Shown here piece after piece: positions 7,492 through 13,784 of a stretch of 37,035 bases of DNA. The position numbers and the translations under genes were made by a program. Numbering within the stretch: the first letter of the stretch is position 1; each line of letters begins with the position of its first letter. The notes beneath the pieces were generated by a model that saw nothing but the letters and a program-made list of their open reading frames with translations, was not told where the DNA came from and made no database searches. The stretch comes from Bacteroidaceae bacterium (lineage in GTDB: Bacteria; Bacteroidota; Bacteroidia; Bacteroidales; Bacteroidaceae). The stretch spans positions 1 to 37,035 of the forward strand of contig JAFUYM010000069.1 in assembly GCA_017470525.1 (NCBI GenBank), given 5' to 3'.

Positions 7492-8910
7492 TTATTTCTT
7501 TTTCAGACGGTCCTTATAGGCTGCGGTCCGCTTGGTGGCTGCGGGGTTGGCAGGCTTGGAGGTCGTCGTGGTGGTTTTCTTTGTAGTGGTTGTGGCGGCT
7601 GGTTTCTTGGCTGCCGTGGTCGTTGTGGTCTTGGTGGCGGCGGCACGTGTCGTCGTGGTGCGCCGGGTCGAGGTGGTTCTCTTCTTCTTCACTGGCTTCG
7701 GACGCTCGTGGAGTTTCGTGTGGATGCGCCAGCCGAAGAAGGCACGGGCTTGCCACTGGGTGTCGCGCACCGAGAAGTCGGTGTCCTTGCCGCTCTTCGA
7801 GTGCTGCACCACCGAGGTGAGCCCGATGAAGTACTTGTCCCACGAATAGATGGCTCCGAGGCGGCCCACGAGGAAGAAGTTGATGTGGCCGTTGTCCATC
7901 TTGTTCACATCCTCCTTGCCGTTCGAGGTGGTGTGCAGTTTATAGTTCTGCCAGACGGTGAGGCAGGGCTGGAAGGTGCCGTGGAGGAGCCAGTGCTGAC
8001 CTGCCACGAGGTTGTAGCCGTAGCCCGCGCCGATGGCGAGCGAGTTCATGTTGATGCGGTTGAGCGTGGAGGTGAACGAGTGGTCGCTGTCGAGGTTGTC
8101 GCCGATGCGGATGCGGCCGATGTTGAGGTTCGCCTGCACGAGGAAACTGCCTGCCGAGCGGCGCTGCACCCAGGTGCTGTTGAACACGGCGGGCAGGGAG
8201 AACCGCTTGCCGTTGAAGACGTAGTAGCCGGTGAGGGCGAACTGGCGCATGTCGGTGCCGTTGAGTTTGTGGCTGTGCGACTGCAGGCCCGTGCGGCCGT
8301 GGAAGGACTCGACCTTCTCGAAGGTGGCATCGATGCCGAACGTGTTGCTGTAGTAGTTGATGGCTGACATCATGTCGGAGATGTCGCTCAGAATCTTGCT
8401 GGGCGAGAGGGAGAAGGAGAGCGAGATGCCCCGGTAGTTCGCCATGATGCCGAGCGTCACCTTCGGGTCGGCGGTCAGGTAGTAGTTGCTGCGGGTGCCG
8501 TCAGGGTTGGTGGCGCGCAGGTTCATGATTTCGCCGAATCCGTCGGTCTTGGCGCGGAAGGTCCAGGTCTCCCTCGGACGTGTCACATAGAAGGTGTCGG
8601 TGGTGATTTTGGCGTTCTTCACGTTGAGGATGCTGTCTGCCTTGATCATCGCCTCCTCAGCCTTGGGCTTGAGCGAGTCGATTTTCACCTGGATGTTCTG
8701 GATGATTTGCTCCTTCTTCTCCTGAAGGCGTTCCAGCAGCGTGGTCTTGGTGGTGTCAACGCTTGTGGTGTCGTTTTTCGCCTTCACCTCGGCGGCTTCA
8801 ACCTTCGCCTTCGTCTTGACGGTGTCGGTCTTCGCGGTGCTCTGCGCCTTGAGGCTGGAGTAGGGGAATAGGGCAAGGGCGAGCAGGGGAATGAGTCGAT
8901 GCGCGTTCAT
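7492..8910 (-). CDS. DUF4421 outer-membrane-like protein with Lys/Thr/Ala tail
   Basis: The 472-residue protein starts with a signal peptide (about 1-22, ending LKAQ). A charged, helical Lys/Thr/Glu-rich stretch follows (about 25-100). The body (about 103-400) has the Bacteroidota DUF4421 pattern (TFYVTRPRETWTFRAK, repeated aromatic-ended strands), as expected for an outer-membrane barrel. The last 65 or so residues (about 405-472) are low complexity, built from Lys, Arg, Thr and Ala, resembling histone H1-like tails. That is unusual for a barrel protein and may bind anionic polymer or peptidoglycan; this is inference. Function is not established for the family. It is probably in one transcript with the nitroreductase. 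Confidence 0.8.
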   Translation of the reverse strand: MNAHRLIPLLALALFPYSSLKAQSTAKTDTVKTKAKVEAAEVKAKNDTTSVDTTKTTLLERLQEKKEQIIQNIQVKIDSLKPKAEEAMIKADSILNVKNAKITTDTFYVTRPRETWTFRAKTDGFGEIMNLRATNPDGTRSNYYLTADPKVTLGIMANYRGISLSFSLSPSKILSDISDMMSAINYYSNTFGIDATFEKVESFHGRTGLQSHSHKLNGTDMRQFALTGYYVFNGKRFSLPAVFNSTWVQRRSAGSFLVQANLNIGRIRIGDNLDSDHSFTSTLNRINMNSLAIGAGYGYNLVAGQHWLLHGTFQPCLTVWQNYKLHTTSNGKEDVNKMDNGHINFFLVGRLGAIYSWDKYFIGLTSVVQHSKSGKDTDFSVRDTQWQARAFFGWRIHTKLHERPKPVKKKRTTSTRRTTTTRAAATKTTTTTAAKKPAATTTTKKTTTTTSKPANPAATKRTAAYKDRLKKK

Positions 8911-8925
8911 GTTCTCTCTGTTTAA

Positions 8926-9017
8926 GGGGGGGGATGGATTTAGGTTTTAGTTTCTCTCTTTCTGTCTTTGGGGGAGGCAGCCCTCCCGTCTGAGGCATTG
9001 CCTTCCTCAGGGGGGGG
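8926..9017. other. Two G8 homopolymer tracts between genes
   Basis: Runs of eight G lie at 8926-8933 and 9010-9017 in the 140-base gap upstream of the DUF4421 start at 8910. The nearer is 16 bases from the ATG, in the leader or promoter region. Such tracts are prone to slippage. Confidence 0.6.
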
Positions 9018-9050
9018 CTCCGTCACACACACTCTCTCTTCGGAGAGGCG

Positions 9051-9446
9051 TCAACTGCGGGTCTTGTACTCGCGGATGATTTTCTCCACCTTCTTGGCAC
9101 CGCTCTCGTCGAGGCGCATGTCCTTGTAGTGGTGCTCCATGAACTCGTGGATGGCGGTGAAGATGACCTCCTTGTAGTCGAAGTTCTGGAACGTCTTGAT
9201 GAGTTTGAGTTGCATCTCCGTCTCGTCGTCGATATAGACGAGTTTGGCGAGTTTCTTGCTCAGCAGCGACTGCTTGCGGGCAGGCCTGCCCACAGGCTGG
9301 TAGGTCATCTGCGGCTGCACAGGCTGCTGTACATACGCCTCAGGTTGTGTCTCGGGTGCGCTGATGCGCTGGGTGCCTGTGCTGTCCGCCTTCACTTCGT
9401 CGATGAAGGTGCCGATGCCCAGGTCTTTTCGCTTGTTGTTTGCCAT
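9051..9446 (-). CDS. Ribbon-helix-helix-like partition partner of ParA
   Basis: The 131-residue basic protein has a flexible Gln/Pro-rich N-terminal part (about 1-60). Its C-terminal part is consistent with a ribbon-helix-helix fold: strand KLVYID (68-73), helix DETEMQLKLIKTF (74-86), turn, and helix DYKEVIFTAIHEFMEHHY (90-107). It lies downstream of parA, the position of the DNA-binding partner in ParA/RHH partition cassettes such as ParF/ParG. Bacteroidota conjugative elements also have small DUF3408-like proteins after a ParA-like gene, and it could belong there. The DNA-binding role is inferred from predicted structure and position. Confidence 0.65.
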   Translation of the reverse strand: MANNKRKDLGIGTFIDEVKADSTGTQRISAPETQPEAYVQQPVQPQMTYQPVGRPARKQSLLSKKLAKLVYIDDETEMQLKLIKTFQNFDYKEVIFTAIHEFMEHHYKDMRLDESGAKKVEKIIREYKTRS

Positions 9447-9504
9447 ATCGTTGTTTTGGGGTTTTATGGGTTACTGGGGGATTTTTCTATCCTTTCTGGC
9501 CTTT

Positions 9505-9552
9505 CTAGCGGGCTAGATTATCCAGATTGGCTAGATTCTCTAGTCATGCTAG
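9505..9552. repeat. Cluster of five CTAG sites between parA and its partner
   Basis: CTAG occurs at 9505, 9513, 9531, 9540 and 9549, mostly as part of GCTAGATT-like words, within 48 bases of the 118-base parA-partner gap. The tetramer is rare in many bacterial genomes. Confidence 0.6.
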
Positions 9553-9564
9553 GTTCCATTTTCT

Positions 9565-10377
9565 CTATTCCTCCGTCTCATTCTCTTCCTCAGCCTTCCG
9601 CGCCTTGGTCTTCCAGTCCTTCGGACGCTTCGCCCCGGTCAGTTCCTCAGCCAGGCGCATATAGTCCTCGGCGCCGTTACTCTCGGGCGCATACTCGAAG
9701 ATGGTCTGGTGACCCAGCGGGCTCTCGTCGAACTTCACGCACTTGCGTATCTTCGTCTTCAGCGTGGGCACCTCATCCTGCTTCTCGAAGAAACGGGACA
9801 CCTCCTTCGCAATCTTCGTCTGCTTGTCATACTTCACCAATAAGTAGCCGCCAATCTGCAAGTTAGGGTTGATTTCCTGCTGAATCTCTTTAATGGCAAA
9901 CAGCAGGTTCTGCATGCCCTGCAGGGAAAAGCCGCTGCACTCCGTCGGGATGATGACGGTGTCGCTGGCAGAGAGCGCGTTGTCGTTCAGCACCGAGTCG
10001 CCCGGGGCGCAGTCGATGATGACATAGTCGTACTCCCCCTTCACCTGCTCCAACTTGCGCGCCAGGATTGTCTCGCGGCTCCGCTTGTTGAGCAGTTCCG
10101 CCTCCATGTTGCGCAACGCCTTCGAGGCAGGGATGTACTCCAGCCCGTCATACCTTATATATATAGGCGCGGGAACCGGTTCCTTCAGCCAGTCGCTCAG
10201 CGTGGGGTCGCCCTCCTTCTGCGAGAAACCCAGCACACCCGACAGGTTGCACTGCTGGTCGGTGTCGATGATGAGCACTTTCTTGCCCAATATCCACAAG
10301 GCAGTCGCCAAGTTGGCACACGTCGTGGTCTTTGCCACCCCTCCCTTATGGTTCAGAAAACTGATGATTTTAGTCAT
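9565..10377 (-). CDS. parA: ParA-family partition ATPase
   Basis: The 270-residue ATPase has the deviant Walker A KGGVAKTT (11-18) with the signature first lysine, the A' motif VLIIDTDQQCN (34-44), and Walker B YVIIDCAPGDS. Length and the NHKGG start resemble plasmid or mobile-element ParA more than a chromosomal Soj with a ParB partner; no parB gene is in the window. The C-terminus is a charged Lys/Glu tail. ATG 10377 is fixed by the conserved beta strand that follows at once and by an in-frame stop upstream. Six short repeats lie in its leader, the first overlapping the start codon, as expected for an autoregulated partition operon. Confidence 0.9.
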   Translation of the reverse strand: MTKIISFLNHKGGVAKTTTCANLATALWILGKKVLIIDTDQQCNLSGVLGFSQKEGDPTLSDWLKEPVPAPIYIRYDGLEYIPASKALRNMEAELLNKRSRETILARKLEQVKGEYDYVIIDCAPGDSVLNDNALSASDTVIIPTECSGFSLQGMQNLLFAIKEIQQEINPNLQIGGYLLVKYDKQTKIAKEVSRFFEKQDEVPTLKTKIRKCVKFDESPLGHQTIFEYAPESNGAEDYMRLAEELTGAKRPKDWKTKARKAEEENETEE

Positions 10378-10495
10378 ATCTTCCCAGTGATTTTAGTCGT
10401 ATCATTTCAATGATTTCACCTGCATCATTCTTTGTGATTTCACCTGCATCATTCCAATGATTTCAGTCATATCATCCTCAATGATTTTGTTAATT
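10365..10495. repeat. Six 23-24 bp repeats in the parA leader (candidate centromere/operator)
   Basis: TGATTT begins units at 10365, 10388, 10411, 10435, 10458 and 10482, giving spacings of 23, 23, 24, 23 and 24. Most units read TGATTTYA, then a short variable part, then ATCATT. The first unit covers parA codons 1-5. Position upstream of parA and regular spacing suit a parS site or operator bound by the small partner protein. Confidence 0.8.
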
Positions 10496-10540
10496 TCTCT
10501 CAAGTTCAGCCGCCTCTTCCGTGCGGCACGGATTTGCTAA

Positions 10541-10586
10541 TCAATTAGAATTGATGCAAATGTACGACTTTTCCGCAAAACAACAA
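10541..10586 (-). promoter_or_regulatory. parA promoter with overlapping palindrome
   Basis: CAAATGTA at 10557-10564 is TACATTTG on the minus strand, with TTG (10584-10586) 19 bases upstream: a full -33/-7 match. The implied start near 10550 falls in the palindrome TCAATTAGAATTGA (10541-10554), a possible operator. The leader of about 170 bases contains the six repeats. Confidence 0.7.
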
Positions 10587-10599
10587 AACATTTAACCGA

Positions 10600-11030
10600 A
10601 ATTATTTTATAATGTTATTATTTTCTTCCCTTCACCTTCCCTCCCGCCCCCTTTTGAAGGTAATCCGCCCCCCTCAAAAACACATCCTGACTTCTTCTTC
10701 AGAACACTCATTCCCAATCCAATCATTAGAATCTCTTACATAACATTCATGAACATTGCCTAACGGCGAGCGAAAGGTTCGTGGGCATTAGATGAGCATT
10801 CGTGTTAAATAAAATTCGTGTTAAATAAAAAATGAAAGCGGTTTTTCTCTTTTTAACATATAATGTCCATCTAATGCCCACAAAGGTTCATGAACTTTTT
10901 TTGACCAATCTGGTCTTCTCAACTCTTTCAAAAACGCCTCCATCACCCTACAAATTGAAGAAAAATTCGACTGAAAAGACAAAAAACGTATCAAATGTAC
11001 CTAAAAGGTAAAAAAATATCCTTTTTCTCT
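10600..11030. other. AT-rich gap between divergent parA and glycosyltransferase 1
   Basis: No gene is supported. GTGGGCATTAGATG at 10781-10794 is matched by its exact complement at 10868-10881. Between them ATTCGTGTTAAATAAA occurs twice without a gap (10798-10813, 10814-10829). A minus-strand TACATTTG box lies at 10992-10999 without a good -33 partner. Confidence 0.6.
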
Positions 11031-11060
11031 TTGCCATTAACCGCAAATTTGCTATCTTTG
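11031..11060 (+). promoter_or_regulatory. Promoter of glycosyltransferase 1
   Basis: TTG (11031-11033), 19 bases, then TATCTTTG (11053-11060). The box runs on as TTTGTGGC, also found at the promoters of the next two glycosyltransferases. Confidence 0.8.
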
Positions 11061-11068
11061 TGGCGAGA

Positions 11069-11240
11069 AATCAAATTAATACCGAGCCAGTCGAGCAAGC
11101 CAGAAATCTGCAAGATGCTTCTTCGGTGCAAGCAAAGGAATCTGCAAGGGCTACCAATCAGCACGAACATAGAATCTGCAAAGGCAGCCAGCAGCATGAG
11201 CAAAGAAATCTGCAAGCCGGCCAATCGGTGCAAACAAAGA
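11069..11240 (+). repeat. 34-bp tandem repeats in the leader of glycosyltransferase 1
   Basis: ATCTGCAA recurs at 11106, 11140, 11174 and 11208, exactly 34 bases apart. Units share AATCTGCAAG at the start and a GCAAACAAAG-like end. A degenerate fifth unit lies at about 11069-11104. The period is not a multiple of three, so the repeat is kept as DNA or RNA rather than as peptide. Confidence 0.8.
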
Positions 11241-11252
11241 ACAACGACCTAA
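11115..11252 (+). CDS. Candidate 45-codon upstream ORF coupled to glycosyltransferase 1
   Basis: The first ATG after the predicted transcription start opens a 45-codon frame. Its TAA overlaps the ATG of the glycosyltransferase (TAATG at 11250-11254). The peptide is rich in Lys, Arg, Cys, Ser and Thr and repeats RCKQR at both ends. It is encoded across the 34-bp repeats. TAATG junctions often couple translation. No homolog is recognised, and whether it is translated is unknown. Confidence 0.4.
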   Translation: MLLRCKQRNLQGLPISTNIESAKAASSMSKEICKPANRCKQRTTT

Positions 11253-12280
11253 TGCAACTGTCCGTCATCGTGCCCGTCTATAACGTGGAACCCTTTCTTC
11301 CGCGTTGTCTTGACTCCATCCTGCGGCAAGGCATGGAAGTTGGGGAATATGAAGTGATTTGTGTGAACGACGGGTCGCCCGACAACTCGGCGCAGATACT
11401 GGCGAACTACCAAGCGAAGCACCCCGACATCTTCCGTGTCGTCACCCAGGAGAATCAAGGCTTGGGCGGTGCGCGCAACACAGGCACTGCCCTGGCGCGT
11501 GGCGAATACGTTGCCTACGTCGATAGCGACGACTACCTCATCGACGGTGCCTACCGCTACCTGCTCGACACTTTCTGCAAAGACAAGCCCGATGTGCTCC
11601 ATTTTTCATGCCAGAATATTTACACCGACGGAACCCAGGTCCCCGATTCTGATGCGAATCTTGAGGGCAGGGTGGTGTTCGACGGTGATGGCGCAGAAGC
11701 CTTCAACAACCAAATCCTCACCAACAATGTGTGGTCGAAACTTTACAAGCGCACCTTTCTGAAGGAACATGGCATCCATTCAGAAATCGTCATCTGCCAG
11801 GACGCGCTCTTCAATTTTGAAGTGTGCCGCCATCACCCCCGCACGGTGATTGTCACATCTTCATTATACCGCTACGAAAACGGTAACGTGGATTCTATCC
11901 AGAAGACTGGCAGGAAAGAGGTGGTGATGGTGCAACTGAACGAATTGCTTTACAACATGGGCATTGTGGAACGGTACCTGCAAGGGGGTGAAGAAGACAT
12001 GAGACCAGCAGCCTTACGTCTGCGAAACTCCTTTATGAGGCTCTATTACAAGAAGATGCTGATGGTGCCGCTGACAAAGAATGAGTGGAAACGCCATACC
12101 GACATACTTGGCAGGAAGAATCGGCGCAAGGTGAAGAATGACACAAGCCAGTGGAGGATGAACTTAGAGGCAAACGTGAAGAACATGGCAGGACATTCTT
12201 ATTGGGAGTACCGCCTTGTCCGTTTCCTATACCAGCATCTCTTCAGAGAAATTCTCTTCCCGCTGCTCATCACCCGATAA
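11252..12280 (+). CDS. Family 2 glycosyltransferase, paralog 1
   Basis: The 342-residue GT-A enzyme of family GT2 transfers sugar from a nucleotide donor to a surface glycan or lipid-linked acceptor. The N-terminus has VIVPVYNVE (5-13), CVNDGSPDNS (37-46), GGARNTG (72-78) and the metal-binding DSDD (91-94). CQDALFNFE is in the place of the CED motif of its two neighbours, a conservative change near the likely catalytic base. The ATG at 11252 aligns exactly with the starts of the other two copies. A longer reading from the GTG at 11060 would begin inside the -7 box. Donor and acceptor cannot be told from sequence. Confidence 0.9.
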   Translation: MQLSVIVPVYNVEPFLPRCLDSILRQGMEVGEYEVICVNDGSPDNSAQILANYQAKHPDIFRVVTQENQGLGGARNTGTALARGEYVAYVDSDDYLIDGAYRYLLDTFCKDKPDVLHFSCQNIYTDGTQVPDSDANLEGRVVFDGDGAEAFNNQILTNNVWSKLYKRTFLKEHGIHSEIVICQDALFNFEVCRHHPRTVIVTSSLYRYENGNVDSIQKTGRKEVVMVQLNELLYNMGIVERYLQGGEEDMRPAALRLRNSFMRLYYKKMLMVPLTKNEWKRHTDILGRKNRRKVKNDTSQWRMNLEANVKNMAGHSYWEYRLVRFLYQHLFREILFPLLITR

Positions 12281-12283
12281 GAA

Positions 12284-12317
12284 GGAACACGAAAATACCA
12301 TTCGTGTTCCTTTTTTT
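12284..12317 (+). terminator. Terminator of glycosyltransferase 1
   Basis: GGAACACGAA, a 7-base loop, TTCGTGTTCC and seven T, three bases past the stop. Confidence 0.92.
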
Positions 12318-12476
12318 GTTTGCCTTGTGCCAGAGGCAAGGGCTAAGTTAATGATCATTCGCAATCGTGCTAAGTTTTTTCTGTTGTTATGGGGAAAAAC
12401 AGGGTGCTTCTCTTCTTTTTCATGTCATATATGCAAAAAAATAAATTGGGATTATCGTAGAAAAGAAGATAAATCG

Positions 12477-12484
12477 TACCTTTG
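12477..12484 (+). promoter_or_regulatory. Promoter -7 box of glycosyltransferase 2
   Basis: TACCTTTG followed by TGGC, as at the other two glycosyltransferase promoters. The nearest TTG (12446) is 28 bases away, so the -33 is poor. Confidence 0.6.
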
Positions 12485-12513
12485 TGGCAAATTGTTTTAC
12501 TATACTTAACACT

Positions 12514-12552
12514 CCATATAACGTGAGTTCGACGGAAGTCACGTTGATATGG
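12514..12552 (+). promoter_or_regulatory. Leader hairpin of glycosyltransferase 2
   Basis: CCATATAACGTGA pairs with TCACGTTGATATGG: 13 base pairs with one bulged G and a 12-base loop, ending 22 bases before the start codon. The ATG of the short upstream ORF (12549) lies within its 3' arm. Confidence 0.75.
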
Positions 12553-12575
12553 AAAAAAGAACACGAGTTAATTAA
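12549..12575 (+). CDS. Candidate 8-codon upstream ORF coupled to glycosyltransferase 2
   Basis: ATG at 12549 opens an 8-codon frame (MEKRTRVN) whose TAA overlaps the ATG of glycosyltransferase 2 by one base (TAATG). Its start codon is buried in the leader hairpin, so translation of both frames could depend on melting it. It is too short to judge by homology. Confidence 0.35.
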   Translation: MEKRTRVN

Positions 12576-13618
12576 TGCAACTCTCGGTCATCGTTCCCGT
12601 CTATAATGTGGAGAAATACCTTCCACGTTGCCTCGATTCGCTGCTGCGTCAGGGAATGGGGGCAGGGGAGTATGAGATTATCTGTGTGAACGACGGGTCG
12701 CCCGACGGGTCGGCGGCGATTCTGGCAGATTACGAGCGGCGGTATCCCGACATCATTTGCGTCATCACGCAAAAGAACGGCGGAGTGGGTGCGGCGCGCA
12801 ACACGGGCATGCTGGCGGCAAAGGGGGAGTATCTGGCTTTCATCGACAGCGACGACTACGTGGTGGACGGGGCGTTCCGCTATTTGCTGGACCACTTCTG
12901 CACCGACGACAAGCCTGATGTGCTGCATTACCAGTACCGTTCCGTCTGGACCGACGGAGTAGCCCTTGCCGACCCCGATGCCAAGCCTGACGGGGAGGTC
13001 CTTCTCGATGGTGACGGGGCAGAAATCTATAATAAAGACAGGCTCGTCTATGTCTGGACCAAGTTCTACCGACACGCCTTCCTCCTCCATCACCATCTGC
13101 AGTTTGAGATAGATATTGCGATGTGCGAGGATGAAGTCTTCAATTTCGACGTCTTCTGCCACCATCCTCGGCTGGTGACTGTCAGTTGCAACGTAAGCCG
13201 CTATGAGCAGGTCAACGGAGGCTCCGCCATGCACATCATGGACAAAGAGCGGGTGCTTGTGCAACTCAACGACCTCCATTACGACATCCATTACCTGCAC
13301 CTCTCCATCGATTCGGGGAACTTCCCAGACTTGAAGCCTGCCGCCTTGCGCACCATCGCCATCTTCGTGCTCACGTTCTCCAATAAGTTCTGCCACATTC
13401 CCCTCACCCGCGGCGAGTGGACACGCTACACCCGCTTGCTGCGTCCTGCCGACATCGACCTGCTGGACGGGAAAAAGGAGCCGACACGGCTGGGGCGCAT
13501 CATCAGTTGGCTGAAGCAAAATTCGCTCCGTTCCTACAAGATATATCGCCTGTCTTATTGGCTCTACGCCAACGTCTTCGAAGGGAAGGTGCGCCAACTG
13601 ATTCTCAGCCGACAATAA
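12575..13618 (+). CDS. Family 2 glycosyltransferase, paralog 2
   Basis: This 347-residue GT2 enzyme is closely related to the genes on both sides. It shows VIVPVYNVEKYLPRCLDSLL at the start, CVNDGSPDGS (37-46), GAARNTG (72-78), the IDSDD metal site (90-94) and MCEDEVFNF as the likely catalytic-base region. The first third is nearly identical to paralog 3 even at DNA level, while the C-terminal half diverges, as expected if donor recognition is shared and acceptor recognition differs. It has its own promoter and terminator, so the three genes are a tandem array rather than one operon. Confidence 0.92.
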   Translation: MQLSVIVPVYNVEKYLPRCLDSLLRQGMGAGEYEIICVNDGSPDGSAAILADYERRYPDIICVITQKNGGVGAARNTGMLAAKGEYLAFIDSDDYVVDGAFRYLLDHFCTDDKPDVLHYQYRSVWTDGVALADPDAKPDGEVLLDGDGAEIYNKDRLVYVWTKFYRHAFLLHHHLQFEIDIAMCEDEVFNFDVFCHHPRLVTVSCNVSRYEQVNGGSAMHIMDKERVLVQLNDLHYDIHYLHLSIDSGNFPDLKPAALRTIAIFVLTFSNKFCHIPLTRGEWTRYTRLLRPADIDLLDGKKEPTRLGRIISWLKQNSLRSYKIYRLSYWLYANVFEGKVRQLILSRQ

Positions 13619-13649
13619 GTGACCATCCGTGCGGATGGTCACTTTTTTT
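13619..13649 (+). terminator. Terminator of glycosyltransferase 2
   Basis: GTGACCATCC and GGATGGTCAC form a 10-bp stem with a 4-base loop immediately after the stop codon, followed by seven T. Confidence 0.92.
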
Positions 13650-13680
13650 GATGCCAGCATTCATTTTTCCCCATTTTTTC

Positions 13681-13711
13681 TTGTTTCCTGTCAAAAGAAT
13701 CAGTATCTTTG
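13681..13711 (+). promoter_or_regulatory. Promoter of glycosyltransferase 3
   Basis: TTG (13681-13683), 20 bases, TATCTTTG (13704-13711), then TGGC. The leader is about 67 bases and ends in AAAGAAAGGG before the ATG, a better ribosome site than its neighbours have. Confidence 0.8.
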
Positions 13712-13784
13712 TGGCGGAATTGATCGATGAACAAAGTGCTGGGGATGAGGAAATCTATCTGTGTAACTAAAGAAAGGGCAAAAA

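Noticed and set aside
7465-8367. A 300-codon plus-strand frame across the DUF4421 gene, Gly/Cys/Val-rich at its start.
   Set aside because: It is the complement of the repetitive Lys/Thr/Ala tail and barrel codons; no independent evidence.
11060-11251. N-terminal extension of glycosyltransferase 1 from a GTG at 11060.
   Set aside because: The GTG is the last base of the -7 box plus two more, so it would precede the transcription start; the paralogs start at the position of ATG 11252.
12572-13660. A 362-codon minus-strand frame over glycosyltransferase 2.
   Set aside because: Shadow of a well-conserved GT2 gene with promoter, start and terminator on the plus strand; the product looks like no family.
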